64,000 nucleotides of DNA from Nonomuraea aurantiaca (GTDB lineage: Bacteria > Actinomycetota > Actinomycetes > Streptosporangiales > Streptosporangiaceae). Below the pieces are notes generated by a model. The model saw only the letters and a program-made list of their open reading frames with translations, had not been told where the DNA came from and did no database searches. Of this stretch, positions 56,901-64,000 are shown one piece after another; position 1 is the stretch's first letter; each line of letters opens with the position of its first letter. The stretch covers positions 310,001-374,000 of the forward strand of contig NZ_JAIWNB010000006.1 in assembly GCF_020215705.1 (NCBI RefSeq), written 5' to 3'. The position numbers and the translations under genes are program-made.

Positions 56901-59062
56901 CCGGTGTAGTAGTAGACCGTGGACAGGCTGGTGCGCGGGTCGGTGACCTGCCGCAGGCGCCCTGTCGAGTCGTACAGGTAGGAGGCGAGCACGGTGGTCT
57001 TCATCGCGTTCGATTCCGGGTCAAACGCGGTGAAGGACACGGTCTTGGCCTGGTCCTTGAAGTCGCCCCAGCCGGAGGCGACGCCAGTGGCCGTGGTGGA
57101 GGGCGCGTAGGACAGTTCGAGTGCGCGGCATCCGGCCTGGAGTATGTCACAGGTCACGCCTTTGGCGGTGGGTGCCAGGATGCGGGTGATGCGGCCCTGG
57201 AAGTCGCGAAAGTACAGAACGGTGGACTCTTCGGCGGGGCCTTGCGTGCGGGCGACGACCCAGCGGCCGTTGAGCCGCGTGTAAGTGGTCTTGGCGCCGG
57301 TAGCCTCAGTGACGGTGAGTTGCTCCCCGTTGAGGTTCATCCCGACTCGCGAGCCGTCTGCGGCGTCTCCCACCCCGGCGAAGGTGTCACCGTTGCGGAG
57401 GTAGGTCAGTGTTGATCCATCGGCTCCGGTGAAGGTGAGAGTGTTCTGTGATCCGTCGCCCAGCGGTTCGAACTCGGCGACGCTTGACGGCGCGGAGGGG
57501 AAACCTGCCCGCCAGTCGGGGCCGAAGATCTTCCACTCGTCGACCGGGCCGGGCTCGTACAGTGGGTTGGTGGAGTCGGTGATCAGGCTGGTGTGCGTGC
57601 GGGACACGGCGATGCCGAACAGGCTCGCGTCGGTGCTATTGATTGCGTAGTCGCCGGTCTGCAGGGCCACGGTTCCTGGGCCGACCTCGGCGGTCGCCTG
57701 GGAGGGGTTGAAGGCCGACTGCTGCACGGTGATGACAGCGGGCTTGGTGCAGGCTTCGGTCTGTCCGGCGCCGCCGAAACAAGCGCGGATCTCCCAGCCG
57801 CCCTCGATGAATCTCCTGCCTGCGCCTCGAACGGTCTTGAGCACGTCCCAGGTCAGGTCGGCGAAGTTCTTGGTGGTGTCGGTCCGCATTTGCGGCCAGC
57901 TCCCGATCGGGGTCGACGAGCCTGCTGGCATGACGTCGGTGGTAGGGATGGGCTTGAACATGCCCATGTCCAGGTACTCGTACCGAACCGTGGTCCTGCT
58001 CCCGGCCGCCGCGGTCGACAGGGTCACCTGGCGTTGGACGACTGCCGACGGCTTGGGACTGACGAATCCTCCCTGGCCGATGCCGAAGCTGTAGGTGGCC
58101 ACTGTCGAGGTATTGTGCGCGTTGTCGCGGATCTTCACGTACAGCGTGTGCCATCCGTCGTTCACGGTGGGCATCGCCAGCGACTGGTTGTCGTTGACCT
58201 CGGAGTCGACCCTCGAGAGTTGAACGATGTTGAAGGCCGCCGGGTCGTCCAGGCTCCACAGGTAGGCGTTGTTGCCCTTGAGACCGCTGACGGCGCAGGA
58301 CTTTGCCTGCTGGTCGTCGCCGACTCGCGGGTACCACGTATCGGCCTTCACATCGCAGCTGATCGTAGGCGCTGGCGGAGCCGTTGCGTCGATCGCCACC
58401 TTCTGCCAGGCGGACCAGGCGGAGTAGCTGGTGCCGTCGAATGCGCGCGCTCTCCAGCGCAGTTTCTGCCCATCGGTAAGTTTCCCGGCAGGAACGGTGA
58501 TCTTCGCTTCAGTACCCGAGGTCACGCTGTCCACGCTGCCCGACCACACCAGCCCGGCGCCCTGGTTGGCATCAGGGTCATGCTCGACCTCGTACTCGGC
58601 CCGGATCAGCCCTCCATCAGGATCCCGCACGTCGGCAACGAGCGTTGGGGATGTGGCGTTGGTGTACACCACACCATCGAGCCCGGTGGCTATAGGTGCT
58701 GTCCTCAACTGGCCGGTGAACGGTGTCGAGCCGAAGGTGATGATCAGCTTGGGTGGAATGCCACCGGTTCCGGCGTCTTCAGAGGCGTCGAAGACGCGGT
58801 CGTACTGATTCACGAAGGGGGTCGGGCTTTCGGTGGCCAACCGCAGCATGACGCCGTACGACGAGGCGCCGCCGGCCCAGGCGCGCGCGATGTCGGTGAG
58901 GTTCCACGTCCATGTTCCCGACGGGACGCTCCCAGGCGATGTGCAGGTGCCGGGCTCACGCGCTGGCTGTTCGCCCTCCGAGGTCGCCGTGGTGGACCAA
59001 GTCGGACTGCGATCACTCCACACGCTGGTGATGCGCTGGGCCTTGACGGTTTGTCCCGTCAC
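53942..59062 (-). CDS. RHS/YD-repeat polymorphic toxin, main part with C-terminal tip
   Basis: This 1706 aa frame holds the rest of a DNRLRE-type domain (about residues 1-110, WTWNLTDIARAWAGG), Fn3-like modules, then many YD repeats (for example TTYDTAGRLSKTK and YTYDGAGRLTKSMD) and the RHS core ARLYNPTTGRFLQTDPVMGG, closing at DPINNLDLDG (54367-54338). The variable tip is about 131 aa (54337-53945), with KNYCNIYLDRAHAKKLIDAL then a hydrophobic Gly/Ala-rich stretch. GTG 59062 overlaps the stop of the N-terminal part (GTGA); sense shows that both halves were one gene. Confidence 0.85.
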   Translation of the reverse strand: MTGQTVKAQRITSVWSDRSPTWSTTATSEGEQPAREPGTCTSPGSVPSGTWTWNLTDIARAWAGGASSYGVMLRLATESPTPFVNQYDRVFDASEDAGTGGIPPKLIITFGSTPFTGQLRTAPIATGLDGVVYTNATSPTLVADVRDPDGGLIRAEYEVEHDPDANQGAGLVWSGSVDSVTSGTEAKITVPAGKLTDGQKLRWRARAFDGTSYSAWSAWQKVAIDATAPPAPTISCDVKADTWYPRVGDDQQAKSCAVSGLKGNNAYLWSLDDPAAFNIVQLSRVDSEVNDNQSLAMPTVNDGWHTLYVKIRDNAHNTSTVATYSFGIGQGGFVSPKPSAVVQRQVTLSTAAAGSRTTVRYEYLDMGMFKPIPTTDVMPAGSSTPIGSWPQMRTDTTKNFADLTWDVLKTVRGAGRRFIEGGWEIRACFGGAGQTEACTKPAVITVQQSAFNPSQATAEVGPGTVALQTGDYAINSTDASLFGIAVSRTHTSLITDSTNPLYEPGPVDEWKIFGPDWRAGFPSAPSSVAEFEPLGDGSQNTLTFTGADGSTLTYLRNGDTFAGVGDAADGSRVGMNLNGEQLTVTEATGAKTTYTRLNGRWVVARTQGPAEESTVLYFRDFQGRITRILAPTAKGVTCDILQAGCRALELSYAPSTTATGVASGWGDFKDQAKTVSFTAFDPESNAMKTTVLASYLYDSTGRLRQVTDPRTSLSTVYYYTGEGRISQITPPGLAPWRMEYDIRGRLANVQREGGDTDPTQAVAYDVPIGGTGAPIDLTVTQTAKWGQATDLPVVGAAVFPASHVPARGSGGVYTPVSGDWEYGGLVYTDVNGRPVNIASFGAGAWQIATTRYDDKGNTVWELTPGNRAQSLISSVDTDSYVAGRTSSVERANLLSTISTFNADSDPLTVTEPARQAQLADGSLVSTRKHTSTTYDEGKPSASTVYHLATTTKTEPIVLDGSAIPAAADVRTIKTGYDPVASGDTSGWNLRQPISTTTVMPGQTDIVKKTRYDAAGREIERRQPTSTGNDAGSTATAYYTAGAHPAVTACGNKPQWAGLACRRAPVSQPTGKPLPVATIAYGYYGDATSTVEAVGTTVRTATTTYDTAGRLSKTKVEVTPASEGGTPVSQSTISYDPATGLRTGVTAGTLTLTNGYDNFGRLAATTDADGNATTIGYTLDGQLASTIDAKGSTTYTYDGTDAAGRAERRGLPTAITAERVGTFTAAYTGDSKLAVQGYPNGLTATHGYDSAGFHSSVVYAKGSTPWLAYHDASDISGKVVQSDENLGSTQRYTYDGAGRLTKSMDATNSSCTTRQYKLDLNSNRTSLDAFPGDAGGDCSTSTTPVTKASSFDTADRIINTGYVYDTFGRTTMVPAADVTGGANLTIGYHANDMVASLTQSGTTKTYGLDPRGRIRTINTATQTGSFGTIVNHYTGGSDSPSWIVEADGNWTRNITAFASLAAVERSGGGAQLTLTNLHGDVVATCDNNANAGVSAYFGYTEYGPRKTGSSDPGRYGWLGLHQRSSGDSLAGLILMGARLYNPTTGRFLQTDPVMGGSDNPYEYASQDPINNLDLDGQKTKPKKTGKVTGKKGNQNGWICGVAQGWYGTKNYCNIYLDRAHAKKLIDALDGTTAIAGVCAGISGAVAFFAPPSAPVTGSIAAGCTVGGALTGLSKWALQHALDSTEDKGIKIVFGVQNGFPFGYITHQ

Positions 59063-60210
59063 GCATCCCCAACCACCCCCGCTTTGCAGCTCAAGCCGCG
59101 ATCAGTGACCACTTGACTCGTCAGTGCGCTGGTATCGAACTTCAGCAGTCCACGGGTGAAAGTCCGGGCGGTGTCGCTGTCGCTGTTGCCGACGGTGAGG
59201 CTCTGACTAAACCCGCCTTGGGAGAACACCGTCATGTCAGCCAGGAGCGGCAGCGTCGTGGTGGGGTCTACCGTCACCGGGTAGGTGGTGTCCGGGTCAG
59301 CGAGGAACTTCGGGTCGGGCTTGAGGACGAGCGTCTGCTGGTCCCCATCGGCAATGACCTCGGTATCGATCGCTCCAAGCTTGGCGGTGGGTTTGGCCTT
59401 CCCAGTCGGTGCTGCCGATTCTTGGGCAGGCAGACTCGTTGGGGTGTCGTACATGACCGGTTCAGAGGCCGAAGCGACGGTCTTGCCTTTGGTATCGGTG
59501 AGCTGCAGCCCGCCCTGATCGGTCTCGGCGAGCTTCAATCCCTCTGTCTTTATTTTGATCTTGTACTCGACGGGTCCAGTCGGACGTTCGCGTAAAACGA
59601 CGTCGTAGCGGAACCCAGTCGGTAGGGCAGTAACAACGAGGTCGCCTCCAGGGCCTGCGGCGTCGAAGTAGGTGGCCCTATTGGCCTCCACCTTTGGGAC
59701 CGGCAGTGGGGCAGGCCAAGTGAGGGCGTAAGACTGCTTGTCGGAACGCTCCAGTACGGCCAGACGCTTACCCTCACCTCCACCGGAGAACGTGACGTTG
59801 GCGAGCGCGGCCTTAGGCTTGAGCACCCCATCTTTGGCGACAAGGTTGGTGTCGATGGCGGTCCAGGCATCGCCTTGCTTGACTCTGACCGGCCCGCTGG
59901 AGGCTTCCAGCGTGATAGTGCCATCGGGGTTGGCGTAGGTCAGCGTCGTCTCGGTGGTCTCCGCGGCGACCAGGACGCGGCTTTTTTGCAAGCGTGCGGA
60001 TAAGGCCGCCGAGACACGGTCGGGCCGCTCAGTGACAGGCTGAGCTTTGAGTGTCGTGGGGGTGGGAGCCGCGGGTGAAAGGATCGCAGCTTCGGCCGCA
60101 TGGCCGGTGGAAAAGAGCAGCGTGGCCACCAGCCCTATGGTGAGGGCCGTTCGGCACCTTACTAGCCCGGTTTTGGGCATGGCAAGGCCAACCTTGTGGG
60201 GGATGTGCAC
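59059..60210 (-). CDS. RHS-protein N-terminal part (secretion and DNRLRE region), frameshifted end
   Basis: GTG 60210 (GGAGG upstream) starts a 383 aa frame with a signal peptide (TGLVRCRTALTIGLVATLLF, then STGHAAEA). It continues with a wall-protein-like region and the beginning of the DNRLRE domain (TRGLLKFDTSALTSQVVTD). After 59101 the sense moves to another frame (ELQSGGGWGC, then TGQTVKAQRIT) that joins the 53942-59062 frame, while this one runs to a TGA at 59059. A single missing base near 59093-59101 would restore one approximately 2100 aa secreted RHS protein. Confidence 0.8.
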   Translation of the reverse strand: MHIPHKVGLAMPKTGLVRCRTALTIGLVATLLFSTGHAAEAAILSPAAPTPTTLKAQPVTERPDRVSAALSARLQKSRVLVAAETTETTLTYANPDGTITLEASSGPVRVKQGDAWTAIDTNLVAKDGVLKPKAALANVTFSGGGEGKRLAVLERSDKQSYALTWPAPLPVPKVEANRATYFDAAGPGGDLVVTALPTGFRYDVVLRERPTGPVEYKIKIKTEGLKLAETDQGGLQLTDTKGKTVASASEPVMYDTPTSLPAQESAAPTGKAKPTAKLGAIDTEVIADGDQQTLVLKPDPKFLADPDTTYPVTVDPTTTLPLLADMTVFSQGGFSQSLTVGNSDSDTARTFTRGLLKFDTSALTSQVVTDRGLSCKAGVVGDA

Positions 60211-60579
60211 CCGACCTCCGTAAGTAAAGATCAGAAAGGCAATCGGATGCTAGGTCAACATCGAAATTGATGATAGAGGCAGATTTGTCGCGAATGGCTT
60301 ACGCAGCGCAATATCCCGCCTTCGTCAGCCAACCGCTGTCTAGCTAGGTTTGTTACGCCCCCTACTGGGGGAGTGATCGACGATGACATGGCGCCGTCTG
60401 CGGCTGCACAACTTGCGCGACCTTCCGCGGAGGGGAGCGGTATAGCCACCAGAGCGGGGAAGCACAACAGAGCGATGCGCCCTGGCCTGGTGACACAAAG
60501 CTAACTGTGTAGCTACACGCCGGGCTCAAAAGTAATATCGTCGTCCAGAAGCCTGAAATGGTGTATAGCCCGGCGTCGC
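60211..60579. other. Intergenic region upstream of the RHS gene
   Basis: I see no gene here. It is AT-richer than its surroundings and should hold the RHS promoter. It contains CCCCCTACTGGGGG (about 60359) and a perfect 12 bp palindrome GTGTAGCTACAC at 60507-60518, either of which may be an operator or part of a terminator for the LLM gene. Confidence 0.5.
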
Positions 60580-61443
60580 CTATGAAGAGAATTCACGCAA
60601 TGCCGGGAGAACGTCAGCAGCAAGTCGTTCCATTTGCCGACGGAAGTCCGCCCCCACAGGCATGAGATTCAAAGAGGTGAACCCCAACCGTACGAACCCC
60701 ATCAATCCCTCGACTACCTCCTCCGTCGACCCCGCCACCAGCGAAGGCGAGTCCGAGGACTCGCCGACCGAAACCGGCACGTTGTACACGCACTCCACCT
60801 CCCGCCCCACCCGCCCAGCAGACTCCAGCACCCGCGAACGCATCTCCACCGCCACCGCAGGCGGGGCGAACCCCAGCGAAGGGATCCACCCGTCCGCCAG
60901 CTCCCCGGTGGCCGCCAGTGCCCGGTTGCCGTACGTCCCCAGCCAAATGGGGATCGGACTGTCAGGCTTGGGCTCCAGCGAGGCGTCGAGCGTGTGATAC
61001 CGGGCGCCCTCGTACGTGAACGACGAAGACGACCACAGCCCGCGCATGATGTGAATCGCCTCCACCATCCCATCCACCTTCTCCCGCGGCGTCGGTACGC
61101 CCAGCCCGAACGCACGGAACTCCTCGTCCGAATAGCCGCCCCCGAGCCCCAGGATCAGGCGGCCGCCCGAGAGCCGGTGCAGCGACTCCGCCATCTTGGC
61201 CACCATCGCCGGCGGCCGGTATGGCACCCCGAGGACCCGCGTGGCGACGCGGATCCGCGAGGTGGCGGCGGCGATCCAGGTGAGCAGCGTCCAGATCTCG
61301 TACGTCGGCGACGTCCCGCACGGATGGTCGGACGTCGACACGAAGTCGAACCCCAGTTCCTCCGCCAACCGCGCGTCGCCGACCGGATCCGCGCCGGAAG
61401 CCGCCGAGGCCGAGATACCCACACCGAACATCGCACCCGACAT
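60580..61443 (-). CDS. LLM-class, probably F420-dependent oxidoreductase
   Basis: A 287 aa TIM-barrel luciferase-like protein: LAEELGFDFVSTSDHPCGTS, ATRVLGVPYRPPAMVAKMAE, LGLGGGYSDEEFRAFGL and PIPIWLGTYGNRALAATGEL. In actinobacteria this class commonly uses F420. The substrate is unknown. It is divergent from a MarR gene across a 76 bp spacer carrying repeats, so MarR control is likely. Confidence 0.85.
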   Translation of the reverse strand: MSGAMFGVGISASAASGADPVGDARLAEELGFDFVSTSDHPCGTSPTYEIWTLLTWIAAATSRIRVATRVLGVPYRPPAMVAKMAESLHRLSGGRLILGLGGGYSDEEFRAFGLGVPTPREKVDGMVEAIHIMRGLWSSSSFTYEGARYHTLDASLEPKPDSPIPIWLGTYGNRALAATGELADGWIPSLGFAPPAVAVEMRSRVLESAGRVGREVECVYNVPVSVGESSDSPSLVAGSTEEVVEGLMGFVRLGFTSLNLMPVGADFRRQMERLAADVLPALREFSS

Positions 61444-61463
61444 CGTGCCCCGCCTCCCAGATT

Positions 61464-61507
61464 TGGTTTACATGGAACCTAAGACCGAAGTTGGTTACAC
61501 GTCAACT
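61464..61507. promoter_or_regulatory. Repeated MarR-type operator elements
   Basis: TTGGTTTACAT (61464) and TTGGTTACACG (61491) are near-identical direct repeats 27 bp apart. The second is also within AGTTG-GTTACACGT-CAACT (61489-61507), a 5 bp-arm inverted repeat. They lie between the divergent LLM and MarR genes. Confidence 0.5.
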
Positions 61508-61519
61508 AATCTGGGCGGC

Positions 61520-61987
61520 ATGGGTGACCCGCGCTGGTTGGACGAGGCCGAGTTCCGGGCCTGGCTCGGCTACCGCCGGATGCGGCTGCTCCTGGACGCC
61601 CAGGTGAGCCGGGATCTGCTGCGCGACTCGGGGCTGTCGGCGCCCGACTACGACGTGCTGTCGTCCCTGTCGTCGGCCGAGGGGCGTCGGGGGCGGCTCA
61701 CCGAGCTGGCCGAGCGGATGCTGTGGTCGAAGAGCAGATTGTCGCGGCACATCTCACGGATGGAGCAGCGTGGCCTGGTCACCCGTGAGGAGTGCGAGAG
61801 CGACGGCCGCGGCGCCGTGATCGTGCTGACCGAGGAGGGGCTGCGGGCCATCGAGGCGGCGGCCCCCGATCATGTGGAGTCGGTACGCCGCCACTTCATC
61901 GACCTGCTGACGCCGGAGCAGATCGAGGTTCTGGGGGCCGTCGCGGCGACCGTGCTGACCCACCTTGGGGAGAAGAGCGACGACTAG
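61520..61987 (+). CDS. MarR family transcriptional regulator
   Basis: A 155 aa winged helix protein with LTELAERMLWSKSRLSRHIS (recognition helix) and the wing MEQRGLVTREECESDGRGAV. ATG 61520 is preferred over ATG 61472 because the operator repeats lie between them. It probably regulates the divergent LLM oxidoreductase gene. Its stop overlaps the stop of the opposing gene by four bases (CTAG). Confidence 0.87.
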   Translation: MGDPRWLDEAEFRAWLGYRRMRLLLDAQVSRDLLRDSGLSAPDYDVLSSLSSAEGRRGRLTELAERMLWSKSRLSRHISRMEQRGLVTREECESDGRGAVIVLTEEGLRAIEAAAPDHVESVRRHFIDLLTPEQIEVLGAVAATVLTHLGEKSDD

Positions 61988-62814
61988 GACACCCAGATGG
62001 GGCTCCAGTCGGCCACCTCGTGGAAGCGGCGCAGTTCGGAGACACCGGATATGGTGCCGAGCCAGGCCGCGTACGGCGGGCGGTCGAAACCGCTCTGCAC
62101 CATCGTCAACCGCGTCTTGCCGCCGGACTCCGCCAGCTCCCAGGTGCTGACCCCGACGCCGCCCCAGTCGACGGACAGCTTTCGCCCCGGCTCCAGCTCG
62201 ACGATCTTCGCCGGGTTGGGGTTGTCCGCCAGCCCGCCCATGGCGAAACGGCCGCCGACGTGCGGCTCGATCTCGATCGGGAAGCCGAACCAGCGGGTCA
62301 CCGACTCCGAGTCGATCAGCGAGTCGAAGACCTTCTCCGCCGAAGCGGCGATCAGCACTTCCGCCCGCAGGTCGGGGGAGGTGAAGTCGGGCTTCGGGGT
62401 GAGCGGGCGGCCGTCGAAGTGCTCGGCCAGGTTGGCCAGCATGAGGCACCAGTATGTCTGGATCACGCCGCGGATCGTCGACTCGGCGAGCGCCTCCTGG
62501 AAGTCGAAGTGGGTCTGCGAGACGGACACGATGGTCGTCTCGGGGCTCTCCTCCTCCAGGCCGAACTCGACCGTGGTGTCCACGCCGTCCAGCAGCCAGG
62601 AGAAGCGCACCGTGTGGTCGTCGACGTGCAGCGGTCGCTGGTGCGGCGCGTCGCCTTCGGGGGTGTGGCGGCCCCAGAACTCATAGCGGTCCGGCAGGTC
62701 CACCTCGGCGTGCTCGGCCAGCCAGAGCCGCATCGTCGCGGCGTCGGTCAGCGCGTGACGCACCTCCTTCACCGGTGCCTGGACGCGGGCGCGGACGGTC
62801 ATCGGCTCACTCAT
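61984..62814 (-). CDS. SRPBCC (AHSA1-like) protein with two domains
   Basis: A 276 aa protein with two Bet v1-like modules. The first starts TVRARVQAPVKEVRHALTDA and ends near VIQTYWCLMLANLAEHF; the second starts VLIAASAEKVFDSLIDSESV and continues TRWFGFPIEIEPHVGGRF. AHSA1-like proteins often sit beside an ArsR-type regulator, as here. Ligand and function are unknown. ATG 62814 overlaps the HTH gene by 8 bp. Confidence 0.82.
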   Translation of the reverse strand: MSEPMTVRARVQAPVKEVRHALTDAATMRLWLAEHAEVDLPDRYEFWGRHTPEGDAPHQRPLHVDDHTVRFSWLLDGVDTTVEFGLEEESPETTIVSVSQTHFDFQEALAESTIRGVIQTYWCLMLANLAEHFDGRPLTPKPDFTSPDLRAEVLIAASAEKVFDSLIDSESVTRWFGFPIEIEPHVGGRFAMGGLADNPNPAKIVELEPGRKLSVDWGGVGVSTWELAESGGKTRLTMVQSGFDRPPYAAWLGTISGVSELRRFHEVADWSPIWVS

Positions 62815-63364
62815 GTTCGTCTCCCTTGGGGTAGCAGGCGACGGCGAGCTTGAAGGCGTCACCTTCCGCTCCGCCGTACCTCGTGAACAGGTCCTGCAGC
62901 ATCCCCTGCAGCTCGCGCAGGAACTCCTGACGATTCTCGGGGCGCACGTGGATCTCCCCCGACAGCCCGATCGACGGCAGTTCCGTCGCGGTCCTGTCGA
63001 GGCTCGCGATGTCGGCCTGAACCTCCTCCATGAGGTCCAGCAGGTAGCCCAGGCTCAGCTCGTCCTGCACCCTGTGCACGCCGATCCGGCCGACCAGGCG
63101 GGGTGACAGCCAGTAGGAGCGCGCGCCCGCCTGGTAGATGCCCTCATGGACACCGCGCACCTTCCGCTCCGACACCAGGTCGACCAGGCCGGCGTCCACC
63201 AGCCGTTTGACGTGGTAGTAGACGCGCTGTGGCGTCTGACCGAGCCGGGCCGCGACCTCAGTGCAGGTGCGCGGCTCGGCCAGCTGCCGCAGCACCTCGA
63301 CGCGCTGCGGCTTGAGCAGCGCCTCGGCCTGCTCGATCTGCTCCAGGTACAGGACATCTCTCAT
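62807..63364 (-). CDS. ArsR-like winged-helix regulator
   Basis: A 185 aa protein. The N-terminal winged helix contains LLKPQRVEVLRQLAEPRTCT, then EVAARLGQTPQRVYYHVKRL; the C-terminal about 90 residues hold FLRELQGMLQDLFTRYGGAE of unknown role. It is translationally coupled to the SRPBCC gene downstream and probably controls both. The AT-rich leader TTTATGTAAAACTGGATTTT (about 63380-63400) is a likely operator region. Confidence 0.85.
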   Translation of the reverse strand: MRDVLYLEQIEQAEALLKPQRVEVLRQLAEPRTCTEVAARLGQTPQRVYYHVKRLVDAGLVDLVSERKVRGVHEGIYQAGARSYWLSPRLVGRIGVHRVQDELSLGYLLDLMEEVQADIASLDRTATELPSIGLSGEIHVRPENRQEFLRELQGMLQDLFTRYGGAEGDAFKLAVACYPKGDEHE

Positions 63365-63440
63365 CGCAAAAACAATCCTTTATGTAAAACTGGATTTTGT
63401 CAATAGGGCATGCTCGAAGGAGCATCGTCGATCGGGTGGA

Positions 63441-64000
63441 TCAGGGCCAGGAGCTGTCCTGGTCGGGGTCGCCGCCGTTCGACAGCAGGCGCAGGTCGGC
63501 TTCGACCATCGTCGCCACCAGCTCGTCGAACGGCATCGTCGGCTCCCAGCCGAGCTGCACCTGGGCCTTCTTCGGGTCCGCACAGAGCAGGTCGACCTCG
63601 GCGGGCCGATGCAGGGCCTGGTCGGTGACGACGTACTGCTCCCAGTCGAGGGAGGCCGCCGCGAAGGCGGCCTGGACCAGCTCACGGACCGACTTCATGC
63701 GCCCGGTGCCGATCACGTAGTCCTCGGGGGTGCCGGCCTGGAGCATGAGGTGCATGGCCCGTACGTAGTCGCCCGCGAAGCCCCAGTCCCGCCGGGCCTC
63801 CAGGTTGCCGAGCCGGAGCTCGGTGTCGAGGCCGAGCTTGATGCGCGCCACGCCGAGCGAGACCTTGCGGGTGACGAACTCGGCGCCACGCCGGGGCGAC
63901 TCGTGGTTGAACAGGATGCCGGAGACGGCGTACATGCCGTAGGACTCGCGGTAGTTCTGCGTGAGGAAGTGCCCGTACGCCTTGGCCACGCCGTACGGCG
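63441..64000 (-). CDS. gmd: GDP-mannose 4,6-dehydratase, C-terminal part (runs off window)
   Basis: The frame is open to the right edge of the window, so only the last about 186 codons are seen. PYGVAKAYGHFLTQNYRESY carries the YxxxK-type catalytic region; NHESPRRGAEFVTRKVSLGV, LGNLEARRDWGFAGDYVRAM and RPAEVDLLCADPKKAQVQLG are characteristic of Gmd. The enzyme makes GDP-4-keto-6-deoxymannose, the precursor of GDP-L-fucose or GDP-rhamnose for surface glycans. Confidence 0.92.
   Translation of the reverse strand, partial: PYGVAKAYGHFLTQNYRESYGMYAVSGILFNHESPRRGAEFVTRKVSLGVARIKLGLDTELRLGNLEARRDWGFAGDYVRAMHLMLQAGTPEDYVIGTGRMKSVRELVQAAFAAASLDWEQYVVTDQALHRPAEVDLLCADPKKAQVQLGWEPTMPFDELVATMVEADLRLLSNGGDPDQDSSWP

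Noticed and set aside
60507..60518. The GTGTAGCTACAC palindrome as a definite operator of the RHS gene
   Set aside because: It lies nearly 300 bp from the RHS start and has no second copy in the window; noted only as a possibility.

Overview
The window is high-GC DNA with long codon-biased genes, GTG starts and many 1-8 bp overlaps. It carries a GlgE-type glucan pathway, a SARP regulator, several ECF-type sigma factors, an LLM-class (typically F420-dependent) oxidoreductase and an actinobacterial steroid catabolic operon. Together these indicate a filamentous actinomycete chromosome, perhaps Streptosporangiales; the rank is inferred from gene content only. No rRNA, tRNA or CRISPR was seen.

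Layout: (1) 1-9468, trehalose/alpha-glucan metabolism (treS, maltokinase, glgB) interrupted by a reductase and a divergent SARP regulator. (2) 9534-13431, a secreted subtilase, a subtilase remnant and SppA. (3) 13453-17365, an osmoprotectant ABC transporter plus a flavin reductase. (4) 17556-19265, a sigma-like protein with a C-terminal membrane anchor. (5) 19515-31153, a steroid side-chain operon (fadD17-fadE28-fadE29-chsH2-chsH1-ltp2 order), a KstR-like regulator and a FadA5-type thiolase. (6) 31254-35194, an MBL hydrolase, a GntR regulator, a LigD-like protein and a C45 hydrolase. (7) 36117-43842, an L-fucose uptake and oxidation operon. (8) 44431-47646, a TetR/SDR pair and a CYP125-like P450. 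(9) 47700-53700, an accessory region with a recombinase remnant, broken genes, a microprotein/ECF sigma operon, two copies of a DUF559 gene and an RHS tail remnant. (10) 53712-60210, a secreted RHS/YD-repeat protein with a variable toxin-like tip and a putative membrane immunity protein. (11) 60580-64000, an LLM oxidoreductase, MarR, SRPBCC and HTH genes and a partial gmd.

The best-supported regulatory picture is a KstR-type steroid regulon. Motifs matching TNNAACNNGTTNNA exactly or with one change lie before fadD17, the FadA5-like thiolase and the P450, with a weaker one before the KstR-like gene. A second network links the GntR gene at 32305 to the L-fucose operon 11 kb away through the shared core ACATC-N-GATG. 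The most novel-looking parts are the RHS tip/immunity pair (53712-54337), the 29-residue membrane microprotein overlapping an ECF sigma gene (51329-52305), and a 23-bp-period repeat array (35382-35490).

Several genes look broken by single-base shifts (28016-29002, 49389-50203, and the RHS gene near 59100). These may be real mutations or assembly errors; the sequence alone cannot tell.
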